Assembly: GCA_007123715.1 (NCBI GenBank) | Contig: SKKO01000173.1 | Location: 1 to 35,550, forward strand | Source of the DNA: Balneolaceae bacterium | GTDB lineage: Bacteria > Bacteroidota > Rhodothermia > Balneolales > Balneolaceae | Direction of reading: 5' to 3' | DNA: 35,550 nt | In this document: piece by piece, positions 25,759 through 33,349 of the stretch | Numbering within the stretch: the first letter of the stretch is position 1 | How the letters are laid out: each line of letters opens with the position of its first letter | Made by a program: the position numbers and the translations under genes | The notes under the pieces: model-generated | Databases searched by the model: none | Told to the model about the DNA's origin: nothing | What the model saw: the letters and a program-made list of their open reading frames with translations, nothing else

Positions 25759-26222
25759 ATTTTTTTTACAAGTTTGTTTCAGTTTATTTAACGGAAAATA
25801 AGGAATGAACGTGACAACATATTGTCATTGTACAATTATTTCTATACCTCTGTCATGGGTAAAGAATAAATCAAAAAACAAGAGAGATTTTATTCATTCG
25901 AATATATGTATAAAATATGTATACAGCAAATCTCACTATTCTCTCATAAAAAAATGCCACAGATGTTTTACGTTCAATATTCCGGTTTACAATATGTAAT
26001 TTGTAATAGTATGAACCGGTTTTTGCGATTTCCTTACAAACTTTTTTTTGCCATATATATTTTGCCTAAGGCATTCCGATGGGAAATGGAACATTAAGGA
26101 AAAATTCAGGGATTGAGGTCAGAAGACCGGTAACAGCTTTCGCCGGGAATCAGAAAATCCCGGGCTTTGAATTGGATCTATATATTTTCCGTCTGCATTG
26201 TTAAAGTATTCATATCAGGAGA
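25759..26222. other. 464-base non-coding region upstream of recA
   Basis: Separates recA from the kynureninase-like gene; both are on the minus strand. It is A/T-rich. Besides the recA-proximal palindromes it holds a 9-base direct repeat ATATGTATA (25904-25912 and 25915-25923, 11-base period). CCGGGA (26144-26149) and TCCCGG (26159-26164) form a hairpin with no T-run. The plus-strand open frames here have no family resemblance and look spurious. No tRNA or known RNA was recognised. Confidence 0.5.
25812..25836. promoter_or_regulatory. Two palindromes upstream of recA (possible SOS operator)
   Basis: TGACAA-CATA-TTGTCA (25812-25827) is a perfect 16-base palindrome. The decamer ATTGTACAAT (25827-25836), itself perfectly palindromic, follows and shares one base with it. 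They lie 54-78 bases upstream of the recA ATG, where recA operators usually lie. They do not match the E. coli or Gram-positive LexA box, so the binding protein is unknown. Confidence 0.45.
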
Positions 26223-27410
26223 TTACTTGCATTTCTTTAAATTTCTGAATAACACTTCTATGACCTGTTCACATTGATCTGAAGTCGTATAGGGCGCCGG
26301 CCCGATTCGAATGATATCATTTCGGGCATCAGTAAAGATATTCTCATCAAGAAGCATTGCTCTTATCGCCCGGGCATGCCCAGAACGAAGTGCGAGAAAT
26401 CCGCCCGACTCTTCCACCGGGCGTCTGTTTGCGTGTTCTATGCCAGACCCCTCAAAATTGGCATCATCAAAGAGGTTTCTGAGATAGGCTAACTGAGATG
26501 AATATTGCCGGAGGAGTACCTGAGGAGTGAGCCCGCTGGTGTTAAAAAAATCTGTTACGGCTGCTGCCCGGTATTGTGATATGGGATCATAGGTGCCGGT
26601 AGCAAATTTCTGGTCACCATTATCAAATTGAACCGGCTTCCCGGTGCGTGGTTTGTCAAGCTGCTGAAATGCCGCAAACCAGCCGGTGATGACTGGCCTC
26701 ATTCTGCAATTTGCGGGATAACGAAGGAAACAATTGGCTTCGCCCCACTGGAGGTATTTGTAACCACCGATCATCAGGTAGATGTGTTCCAGGTTTTCGT
26801 TAGTAAAGGAGAGGGGAACAACATTGGTTCCATGATAATCATCCACCAGGAGTGGCACTCCGGCCAACTTTGTAAGCTGGGCAATTTCGCGCAGTTTTGT
26901 GTTGATTTCTGCCGTTTCATAATAAACCCGGGAAAGCATAACGGCAGAGGTATGCTCATCCAGTTCACTTTTGATTGCTTCATACAGATTTTCGTCATTC
27001 TGGTGTGGCAAAAAAGTGATGTTCAGTCCGTTTTCCTGCAAGGCGCGTAGCTGACGGTACATCGAATGAAATTCACCGGTGGTAGTTAATATCTTGGGTT
27101 TGTTTTTCAGATCAAGTGATGACAGCCAGGATACAAGCAGTACGTGTGTATTTTGTTCACGACAGTATTTTCCTGTGGGGTCATCGTAAAAATTACGCAG
27201 ATAACCCCGCATGATTTCTGTTTTTTCAAAAGCGAAATCCCATTTTTTATCCACCTGTTCAGCGACCATATCCGAGTATTCGCGGATCCCATCAAAAGCG
27301 GCATCTGGCCAGGCCTGGTGCGAGTGACCGGTAAAGAGGAGGCGGTTGGCCACATTGAAACGGGAATAGTATGGTTGGAGAGTAAGGGCTAATTTGTCGA
27401 ATTCCTGCAT
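26223..27410 (-). CDS. Kynureninase-like PLP-dependent enzyme (aminotransferase class V fold)
   Basis: A 395-residue fold-type I PLP enzyme. Visible signatures are NRLLFTGHSHQAWPD at 22-36 (equivalent to the N-terminal substrate loop of kynureninase), PLLVDDYHGTN with cofactor-binding D190, GGYKYLQWGEANCFLRYP with the Schiff-base lysine K218, and VITGWFAAFQ, which resembles the kynureninase GW region. True kynureninase cleaves kynurenine to anthranilate, but the motifs are divergent and no other tryptophan-catabolism gene is present, so the substrate is open. The start is set at the ATG at 27410. The open frame continues 33 codons upstream to 27509, but that part is encoded by a palindromic repeat and is unlikely to be protein. 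Confidence 0.72.
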   Translation of the reverse strand: MQEFDKLALTLQPYYSRFNVANRLLFTGHSHQAWPDAAFDGIREYSDMVAEQVDKKWDFAFEKTEIMRGYLRNFYDDPTGKYCREQNTHVLLVSWLSSLDLKNKPKILTTTGEFHSMYRQLRALQENGLNITFLPHQNDENLYEAIKSELDEHTSAVMLSRVYYETAEINTKLREIAQLTKLAGVPLLVDDYHGTNVVPLSFTNENLEHIYLMIGGYKYLQWGEANCFLRYPANCRMRPVITGWFAAFQQLDKPRTGKPVQFDNGDQKFATGTYDPISQYRAAAVTDFFNTSGLTPQVLLRQYSSQLAYLRNLFDDANFEGSGIEHANRRPVEESGGFLALRSGHARAIRAMLLDENIFTDARNDIIRIGPAPYTTSDQCEQVIEVLFRNLKKCK

Positions 27411-27460
27411 ATAACGGGATGGATTTAAAGATCTGATTTTGTTATAAACATAATAAACAA

Positions 27461-27508
27461 TGCCACGGAGGTACGAAAAGTTCCGTGTTAATCCGCGCCT
27501 CCGTGGCA
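27461..27508. repeat. Long palindromic element downstream of mnmD
   Basis: TGCCACGGAGG (27461-27471) and CCTCCGTGGCA (27498-27508) are perfect 11-base inverted arms around a 26-base loop. The loop has its own partial pairing between ACGGAACT-like segments. The element starts 15 bases after the mnmD stop and ends 51 bases before the next gene on the same strand. The following sequence on the minus strand is only weakly T-rich. It resembles intergenic palindromic repeats (REP-like) and may also act as a terminator or mRNA stabiliser. Confidence 0.6.
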
Positions 27509-27523
27509 ATAAAAAACTTCATC

Positions 27524-28333
27524 TCATGAAAAATCCCCGTTCTCATATCTTATCGATAACTTTTTCTCATTTACCCGTTTGAAAGCATCCAGTTTTTCCG
27601 GGTTCAGAGAAGCAACCGTCATTTCTCTTTTTCCGAGGGCTCCCTGTGCCCGTGCAACGTACCACCCCCCCACAGCCATTGCCGCCCGGGCTGAGGTTGC
27701 CGCACAATATGTTGACAGCACCACATCAATTTTGCTAATAGCAGCCAACTTTCTGAAAACCTCTGGTGTCCATAAATCAGGATTTACCCCGGGAGAAAAG
27801 GGGTCATGAATTACGAAATCCATTTTTTCACTTTCCCTGATAAAATTTCCATCAAAAAAATCATCGAAAAAACCATTGAAAAGATGGAGTGTAAATTTTT
27901 CAGCCACATTTAAAGTATTGAGACCCGGCTTTAGTTTATCAAAAATTTTGATAAGGGTTGATTTGGATATGTTCAGATGAGGATTGTCGCCAAAATCAAA
28001 TTGTGCAGCAGTGTTTGAATCCAAAGGATAAGCCTCTACACTATAATAGGTTACAAGAGGTATTTTGGTGGATTGACGGATATAATCCAGCAGAAGCAGA
28101 AGGTTAAGCCCTGTACCGAATCCGGTTTCGAATACGGTGATTTTTTCATGGTGATTCAAAAACTTTGGCAGCCCCGGTGTTTCAAAGAAAATATGCCTGC
28201 TTTCAGCAACAGCCCCGTTTGGATTGTGATAATGCTGACTGAAACGGGATGAGTAGAGGGTGGTTGAACCGTCTTTGGTGGGTGTAATTTTGGGATATTC
28301 TTGTGATAGAGGTTTAAGGTGTATTTCTCTCAA
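27524..28333 (-). CDS. mnmD: tRNA (mnm5s2U34) methyltransferase MnmD
   Basis: SAM-dependent methyltransferase that completes the 5-methylaminomethyl-2-thiouridine at the tRNA wobble position. The 269-residue protein corresponds to the N-terminal half of E. coli MnmC. It has the SAM-binding VFETGFGTGLNLLLLL at 67-82, SVEAYPLD at 98-105, and IHDPFSPGVNPDLWTPEVF at 175-193 (usually DAFSP in the family). The C-terminal LSTYCAATSARAAMAVGGW and GALGKREM also fit. The FAD-dependent oxidase half of MnmC is absent, as in many bacteria. The start is TTG, one base after the upstream YciI-like stop. Possible cotranscription with that gene is inferred from the spacing. Confidence 0.88.
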   Translation of the reverse strand: MREIHLKPLSQEYPKITPTKDGSTTLYSSRFSQHYHNPNGAVAESRHIFFETPGLPKFLNHHEKITVFETGFGTGLNLLLLLDYIRQSTKIPLVTYYSVEAYPLDSNTAAQFDFGDNPHLNISKSTLIKIFDKLKPGLNTLNVAEKFTLHLFNGFFDDFFDGNFIRESEKMDFVIHDPFSPGVNPDLWTPEVFRKLAAISKIDVVLSTYCAATSARAAMAVGGWYVARAQGALGKREMTVASLNPEKLDAFKRVNEKKLSIRYENGDFS

Positions 28334-28334
28334 A

Positions 28335-28637
28335 TTAGTCCGGTTTTAAAGGGGATGTAGCCATTTTCCCGACAACGGTCAACCATGGACGCACTTCCCA
28401 TTTTTCGATAAGCCCGTTTTTTACGTAGGGATCATTTTCAGCAAATTTCTGGGCTGCAACCGGTGAATCTCCTTCAAAAAGAAGATAGGCTTTGTCAGCC
28501 GGTTCTTGCAGGGCACCGCCTAAGACCAGGTTGCCTGTATCATGTGCCTTCCAGGCAAGGGCAAGATGTTCGGCACGGAAATCTGCCCGCCGTTCAAGAT
28601 AATCGGGCTTTAAATGGTAGATAAGAAGATAGTGCAT
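28335..28637 (-). CDS. YciI-like (YCII-related) protein
   Basis: A 100-residue single-domain protein of the dimeric alpha+beta barrel (ferredoxin-like) class. The opening MHYLLIYHLKPDYLERRADFRAEHLALAWKA carries the conserved His of the R-x-x-H-L sequence. The middle GNLVLGGALQEPADKAYLLFEG and the ending VAAQKFAENDPYVKNGLIEKWEVRPW are typical of YciI. The family is small, has no settled function, and includes enzymes acting on small aromatic or chlorinated compounds. It lies one base upstream of mnmD. Confidence 0.8.
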   Translation of the reverse strand: MHYLLIYHLKPDYLERRADFRAEHLALAWKAHDTGNLVLGGALQEPADKAYLLFEGDSPVAAQKFAENDPYVKNGLIEKWEVRPWLTVVGKMATSPLKPD

Positions 28638-28965
28638 GGATAGTTATTGGTTGGATAATATGGATCAAATATACACAAACTGCTAAATCTTTTAAGAGCC
28701 TATTGCAGAGATACTTAAATAGAAACAGGCAAAAACCCCATTGGGAATGGTGAGACGTTTAAGCCATATCGGTATTATAGGCAGGCAGAAAAGACATGGT
28801 ATTTCTGTTCGTTTACTGAATCCGATGCTATTTCTAGTGTTATGTCGACTTTAAAATAGCATGGGATTACTTACCCGTCACTTCATCGTTGACACGACAC
28901 TTGTCAAGGTTCGTTTCGGATTAACAATTTGGTAAAGACTGAAATACCAAGCCTGATCAAGGTTG
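28638..28965. other. 328-base intergenic region with two hairpins after the porin gene
   Basis: Non-coding stretch between the porin stop and the YciI-like start. Near the porin it holds two perfect inverted repeats: TTGGTA/TACCAA (28929-28934 and 28945-28950) and TTGACA/TGTCAA (28889-28894 and 28902-28907, 7-base centre). Neither is followed by a T-run on the minus strand, so termination is uncertain. No gene seen in the remainder. Confidence 0.45.
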
Positions 28966-30102
28966 CTATGGAATGAAACGTAATTGGAATACGAGGACGA
29001 TGATGGAATTATCGAGATCCATCGGGCCGCTATTTCCGAATGAATAGTTCAGATGGGTACGCACTAATTCTGTGTTGCCATCATAGATGAAACGGGATAT
29101 CCCAATGGTGTAATTATTTGTCCCGAAGCGGTCAAATGTCGCAGCTAAACCGCCCTGTCCCGGCTTTTGGACCATTTCATCAAAACGGCCAAGTACATGC
29201 CATTCACGTGTGACGCGGTATCCCAGTTCAGCGTAAAACCCGTGGAGCTTATATTCTCTGTCAGTTCCAAGGTTTACCCCGCGGCTGTCGTCTTTTCCGG
29301 TCAGGCTCATATATTCAATTTGTGAGAATAGCCCTGCAATTCCAAAGTCATTGGTTGCAGCTCTAAGTGACCAGGATGTCCGGTCAATATCAAACGGGCC
29401 TGTGCCTCCCTGAACCACATCCCTCTGCTGGTTTGTGGCAGCGTGAGCACCGAGTGTAAAGCCATCAATTAACTCCACATCTACACGGGCGCCGTAGAGA
29501 CCACCCCCGCCTTTCCTCTCGGTTATGTTCGAGCCGGCATAATTAAACCTTCCGGCACCATTCCCTACATGCACACCGTACCATAATCTGCCGTGCTGCC
29601 CGTATGCCATGATGCCAACATCCCGGAAAGCACTATATCCCATTACGTTAGACAGCGTGGTAGTAATAGGTGCACGTTCATAAAAAACCAATCTTGATGA
29701 AACCAGGCGTGCAGTATCGAAAGACTGGCCGGGCATCATAAATTGCCCGAGCCTGATATTGAACCACGGCCGTATATGCGCATCCACATGAAAATCGAGA
29801 AGCGAGGGTGTGGTGCCTGCAAATTCGATCCATGTTGTGGCGCTGAAATTGTCGCCGATTCTTCCTCTTGCCGTAATTCTTGCCCTTCTGATTCTGAAAC
29901 CTTGTGTTTCGAGTGTTTCTGAACCCAATACGGGCAGATTACCCTGCGAAGGCGTCAATATTTCTGTACTTTGATTGGCAATGAACCAGTTTTGCATGTA
30001 ACCGCCAACATCCATTTTGATCTGGCTTTGAACAGGTTGAATATTCACACCAATAGATAGCAATAGCAGTATTGCCAAAGGAGCAGTAACTTTTTTAAAC
30101 AT
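28966..30102 (-). CDS. Phosphate-selective porin O/P family outer-membrane porin
   Basis: Outer-membrane beta-barrel of the OprO/OprP family (PF07396), 378 residues. A signal peptide covers about 1-26 (ending PVQSQ). The body begins GGYMQNWF and continues with ETQGFRIRRARITARGRIGDNFSATTWIEFAG and then FNIRLGQFMMPGQ, the strand pattern typical of this family. Later parts show alternating hydrophobic strands such as GFYAELGYRVTREWHVLGRFD and TIGISRFIYDGNTELVRTHLNYSFG. The C-terminus reads VFQLRFIP; the expected terminal aromatic is third from the end. Phosphate specificity cannot be read from sequence, and no phosphate transport genes are near. It is a stand-alone gene with a long upstream region. 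Confidence 0.85.
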   Translation of the reverse strand: MFKKVTAPLAILLLLSIGVNIQPVQSQIKMDVGGYMQNWFIANQSTEILTPSQGNLPVLGSETLETQGFRIRRARITARGRIGDNFSATTWIEFAGTTPSLLDFHVDAHIRPWFNIRLGQFMMPGQSFDTARLVSSRLVFYERAPITTTLSNVMGYSAFRDVGIMAYGQHGRLWYGVHVGNGAGRFNYAGSNITERKGGGGLYGARVDVELIDGFTLGAHAATNQQRDVVQGGTGPFDIDRTSWSLRAATNDFGIAGLFSQIEYMSLTGKDDSRGVNLGTDREYKLHGFYAELGYRVTREWHVLGRFDEMVQKPGQGGLAATFDRFGTNNYTIGISRFIYDGNTELVRTHLNYSFGNSGPMDLDNSIIVLVFQLRFIP

Positions 30103-30364
30103 CGTCTTGATATCAAATTTTTAAGTGGCTGATGTGTGCTTCATTGATTTTTTTGGCACTGTCTCGTCCCGTGAGAGCTCATCAATAATTAACGTTTGCA
30201 GATGATTTTCATCTATGTATATACCACCATATTACTGCTCAAGTGTGAAAAATAGATTAAGTGATTCCCTGATTTAATGTTGGTAAAAAGACTGATATTT
30301 GAATGATAAGCGAAATGTGCCATGAGGGATCGGAACCGGATATCACGTGTTTAACTGTTGAGTA

Positions 30365-30415
30365 TTCGCTACGCCTGCCATCCGTAGCTTTCCTGGTCTA
30401 CGTAGCTTTAGCGAA
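30365..30415. repeat. Small mosaic repeat with inverted ends
   Basis: TTCGCTA (30365-30371) and TAGCGAA (30409-30415) are perfect inverted ends. Inside lies a direct repeat CGTAGCTTT at 30383-30391 and 30401-30409 (18-base period). The words resemble dispersed intergenic palindromes seen in many environmental bacteria; a link to any known family is inference. Confidence 0.4.
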
Positions 30416-30499
30416 GTTGACAGCGCAGGGTGGCTCTCGTTAAACTGTTTAACTGATTGGTCAGTAACAATTCCAAAATCTGAAACCTCTAACATTAAC

Positions 30500-30551
30500 C
30501 CCCGACGCTGACAGGAACCCGAAAGGCACGGGGACGCTGTCAGGTCTTTGA
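30500..30551. repeat. Hairpin element A (REP-like)
   Basis: Outer stem CTGACAG (30508-30514) with CTGTCAG (30537-30543), extendable by GAC/GTC with one bulged G. Inner stem CCCG (30518-30521) with CGGG (30529-30532), and a 7-base AAAGGCA loop. The flanks CCCCGACG and GTCTTTGA are identical to those of element B. It lies in the spacer between the porin and the alcohol dehydrogenase gene. Confidence 0.65.
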
Positions 30552-30573
30552 ACCTTGAACCTGAAACCTTGAG

Positions 30574-30625
30574 CCCCGACGCTGACAGAATCACGAAAAG
30601 GACGTGAATGCTGTCAGGTCTTTGA
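30574..30625. repeat. Hairpin element B (REP-like), related to element A
   Basis: Outer stem CTGACAG (30582-30588) with CTGTCAG (30611-30617), the same as in element A. Inner stem TCACG (30591-30595) with CGTGA (30603-30607) and loop AAAAGGA. Relative to A, one inner C-G pair is an A-T pair, so the stem is kept while the sequence changes. It is offset from A by 74 bases and ends 13 bases past the alcohol dehydrogenase stop. Confidence 0.65.
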
Positions 30626-30637
30626 CTACAAAGTCTT

Positions 30638-31840
30638 TCATTTCTGATCTTCTGTCATTTTAAAGATCGTAACGATGCCTTCTTTATCCAATTTGCCGAT
30701 TGCATTCAGCGGGCTTCCGCTTCCGTATACTTTAATCGCATAATCTGCAATTTCTCCGAAGGCGTTTTCCGGTATGTTTACATCGGATAATCGCTGGTAA
30801 AGTCCGTTATCCCGGAGCCAGTTTTCAAATGTTTCGATGAATTCATAGGCCCCTTTTTTTTCATCTGAAGACTGAATTCCAAACAGCTTTTCGCCCAGGA
30901 GAGCGAACCGGTCGACAGCCCGGCCATTTTGAACCATCCATTTAAAATAGGCGGGGTAAAGGATAGCGAGACCGCGCCCGTGGGCAAGGTCGGGATTAAA
31001 ACCGCTGAGTGCATGTTCCAGGTTGTGCATAATGAAGACGGAGGGTTTACGCCCTGCAATCTGGATGGTATTAAGCGCCAGCGTGGATGCCCACATGAGC
31101 TGGCCGCGGAGGGCTTCGTTTCCGGGATCTTTTTCCACCAGCGGCATTGTATCGAGTACGGTTTGCATTACGCCCTCGCTGTAGCGGTCGGCCAGGGGTG
31201 AATCGTTGCCGCCGAGGATGTAGTTTTCAAACACGTGGCTCAGGATATCCGAGGCCCCGTCGCGTGTGGTTTCCAGCGGGATTGAGGTGTGATAAGAAGG
31301 GTTTAGCCATGATGCTGCCGGTTTGAAAAACGAGTAGCCGATAGGTGATTTCCCATTTACTTCAACGTTTGAGATAACAGCGTAGGCCGTAACCTCCGAT
31401 GCGGTTGCCGCAGTAGTCGGGATCGTAGCAATCGGAATCGCCCCTTTCATGGTTTTATGTTTTGGTTCTCCCAGAACGAACGGCCAAATTTCCTTTTCGT
31501 CATCATGTATCAGACCGGCGATGCCTTTGGACGCATCCATCACAGAACCGCCCCCGAGCGCCAGTACAAAATCAACACCTTTTGCTTTGCCAAGCACTGC
31601 AGCTTTGTCGATGGTTTGAGCGTGCGGGTTGGGTTCAATTCCTTCGAACAATGTATACGTAATATGATGTGCATTCAATTGCGAAGTCACTTCATCCAGA
31701 TAACCTGCACGTTTTACACTTCCACCCCCGATCACGAGTAAGGCATGGTTTCCAAGTTCTGCAAGCTTATCAAAAAAAAGACCGTCCTTCTCTTTACCAT
31801 AGAAGATGTGAGTGGGAATGTGGACTTCGAATGGGTTCAT
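30638..31840 (-). CDS. Iron-containing alcohol dehydrogenase (BDH/YqhD-like)
   Basis: NAD(P)H-dependent group III alcohol dehydrogenase, 400 residues, probably reducing aldehydes to alcohols in the cytoplasm. The nucleotide-binding domain has VIGGGSVKR at 37-44 and LALGGGSVMDASKGIAG at 94-109. Next comes the conserved IPTTAATASEVTAYAVISN at 140-158. The metal site is built from D198 and H202 (ASDILSHVFENY), with H276 (NLEHALSG) and H287 (LAHGRG) as likely partners. Overall pattern and length fit the butanol dehydrogenase/YqhD branch. The gene is divergent from the M20 gene, with an 84-base spacer containing GGAAT/ATTCC (31891-31905). The 3' end abuts the REP-like hairpins. Confidence 0.9.
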   Translation of the reverse strand: MNPFEVHIPTHIFYGKEKDGLFFDKLAELGNHALLVIGGGSVKRAGYLDEVTSQLNAHHITYTLFEGIEPNPHAQTIDKAAVLGKAKGVDFVLALGGGSVMDASKGIAGLIHDDEKEIWPFVLGEPKHKTMKGAIPIATIPTTAATASEVTAYAVISNVEVNGKSPIGYSFFKPAASWLNPSYHTSIPLETTRDGASDILSHVFENYILGGNDSPLADRYSEGVMQTVLDTMPLVEKDPGNEALRGQLMWASTLALNTIQIAGRKPSVFIMHNLEHALSGFNPDLAHGRGLAILYPAYFKWMVQNGRAVDRFALLGEKLFGIQSSDEKKGAYEFIETFENWLRDNGLYQRLSDVNIPENAFGEIADYAIKVYGSGSPLNAIGKLDKEGIVTIFKMTEDQK

Positions 31841-31890
31841 AATTGGTTAAATTTGGTTATTATTAGATTGATCTTATAAACACAATTTAA

Positions 31891-31905
31891 GGAATCACGC
31901 ATTCC
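31891..31905. promoter_or_regulatory. Short inverted repeat in the divergent adh/M20 spacer
   Basis: GGAAT-CACGC-ATTCC, 5-base perfect arms, sits 51 bases upstream of the alcohol dehydrogenase ATG and 20 bases upstream of the M20 ATG. It could be a shared operator. Arms this short also arise by chance. Confidence 0.2.
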
Positions 31906-31924
31906 CATAAAGAAAACATTTGAT

Positions 31925-33112
31925 ATGACAGACCTGAAAAAGGTTCTCCTGAGTAGAGCAGAAGAGTATTTTGATTACATGGTGCAGGTACGGCGGCATC
32001 TACATAAAAACCCTGAGGTCAGTTTCAAAGAGTACGACACTACGGAGTTTATTCTCCACGAGCTCAAAAAAATGGGCATCGAAACCGAAAGGCCGCTGGA
32101 AACAGGGTGCATCGGGGTAATTGAAGGGGGGAAACCCGGCCCGGCCATTGCTCTGAGGGCCGATATCGACGCTCTCGCGATGGATGAAGAGGGAGATGCC
32201 AAACAGGAATTTATGTCGGAACGTCCGGGAGCCGCCCACTGCTGCGGCCACGACGCCCACACCGCCAACCTGCTGGGTACGGCTAAGATTTTGAAGGAGA
32301 TGGAAGCGGACATTGCCGGGAAGGTTGTTCTGGTGTTTCAGCCGGCTGAGGAAAAACTCCCGGGTGGCGGGCGAATGATACGGGACAGCGGTATTCTTCA
32401 AAAGCATGGAGTGGAAGAAATTTACGGCCTGCACATGAACCCGAACTACGCACCGGGACAAATTGCCGTAAAACCGGGAGCGTTTATGGCCTGTACAGTT
32501 GAATTTGTAATTGCGGTTATTGGTAAAGGGGGGCATGCTGCAACTCCTCACCTTACCATTGATCCTATTGTACTTGCAGCACAAATCATCACACAGTTCC
32601 AGTCCATCATCAGCCGCTCGCTCGATCCCACTGAACCGGCCATTATTACTGTGGGGAAAATACAAGCCGGTTCGGCGTTTAATGTTATCCCGGCCAGGGC
32701 GGAGATGATCGGCACGGTGCGAGCCTTTTCGATGGAAACGGCACGGTTAATTAAAAAACGGATGGAGGAGATCATCAAAAGCACCACAGAAGGGGCAGGC
32801 GGTTCCTACCAGTTTGAATTTAACGAGGGCTATCCTGCAGTTGTGAATGATGTGAACTGCACACGGAGACTTGAAGAGACGGCCCGCATAGTTTTAGGTG
32901 ACGACAATGTTATAAAGCTGGAAAGGCCGATGATGGCAGGCGAAGATTTTGCCTTTTACCAGGAAGAATTTCCCGGCGCCTTTTTTTTCCTGGGCAGTGG
33001 AAGTGACGATACAGAATCAAAGTGGAGCTGGCATCACCCATGTTACAATATAGACGAGCGGGTATTTTTAGCCGGACCCGCTCTCCTTGCAGGATTGGTT
33101 CTCGGACGTTGA
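31925..33112 (+). CDS. M20 family amidohydrolase (HipO/aminoacylase type)
   Basis: Metal-dependent amidohydrolase of subfamily M20D (hippurate hydrolase, N-acyl amino acid or IAA-conjugate hydrolase type), 395 residues, without a signal peptide. It opens with VRRHLHKNPEVSFKEYDT and RADIDALAMDE. Zinc and catalytic residues are visible as C107 and H109 in AAHCCGHDAHT, E142-E143 in FQPAEEKLPGG, H170 in YGLHMNP, and the C-terminal HHPCYNIDE. The lid domain spans about 185-295 (GKGGHAATPHLTIDPI). It cleaves an N-acyl group from an amino acid or analogue; the actual substrate cannot be told. It is divergent from the alcohol dehydrogenase and followed by 237 bases without a clear gene. Confidence 0.9.
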   Translation: MTDLKKVLLSRAEEYFDYMVQVRRHLHKNPEVSFKEYDTTEFILHELKKMGIETERPLETGCIGVIEGGKPGPAIALRADIDALAMDEEGDAKQEFMSERPGAAHCCGHDAHTANLLGTAKILKEMEADIAGKVVLVFQPAEEKLPGGGRMIRDSGILQKHGVEEIYGLHMNPNYAPGQIAVKPGAFMACTVEFVIAVIGKGGHAATPHLTIDPIVLAAQIITQFQSIISRSLDPTEPAIITVGKIQAGSAFNVIPARAEMIGTVRAFSMETARLIKKRMEEIIKSTTEGAGGSYQFEFNEGYPAVVNDVNCTRRLEETARIVLGDDNVIKLERPMMAGEDFAFYQEEFPGAFFFLGSGSDDTESKWSWHHPCYNIDERVFLAGPALLAGLVLGR

Positions 33113-33349
33113 TCTGCTGAGATCCTGCCAGAATTTTCCGTGTTTAGCGGTTAAAATGTGACTTTGAAGCGCCTGGAGTATAGCGGAAGTCCTTCAAGCG
33201 TCACGATGTTGTCACCAAAAGAACGCTTCAATAACCTTACAGACGATTGATATGATGCAATGCGATGCCTTGGGCTAAGGTTCTCTATCAAATTACCGGG
33301 CAATAAGTATCGTGAGAAATAAGCTTCACTCAAATTACACCGAATTTTT

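Larger units (their letters stand above)
30103..30637. other. 535-base repeat-rich intergenic region upstream of the porin
   Basis: The part next to the porin (30103-30340) is A/T-rich and probably holds its promoter; no sure consensus was found. The part from about 30360 to 30625 is a mosaic of short repeats. It includes an inverted repeat TTCGCTA/TAGCGAA, a direct repeat CGTAGCTTT, repeated CTGAAACCT and TTGAACCT words, and two related hairpin elements. The open frame running through it on the minus strand is not a credible protein. Confidence 0.6.

Noticed and set aside
25805-26097. Plus-strand open frames upstream of recA
   Set aside because: Low-complexity translations from A/T-rich DNA, overlapping the recA-proximal palindromes; no family resemblance.
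26144-26164. CCGGGA/TCCCGG hairpin as a terminator
   Set aside because: No T-run follows on either strand and it lies upstream of recA rather than after a gene.
27411-27509. N-terminal extension of the kynureninase-like frame
   Set aside because: Encoded by a palindromic element, rich in Arg and Tyr, with no match to the family N-terminus.
30343-30594. 83-codon minus-strand open frame
   Set aside because: It runs through the repeat mosaic and hairpin element A, and into element B; the translation is repeat-derived and matches no family.
30500-30625. CRISPR array
   Set aside because: Only two imperfect units, each a hairpin with internal variation, no spacer pattern and no cas genes.
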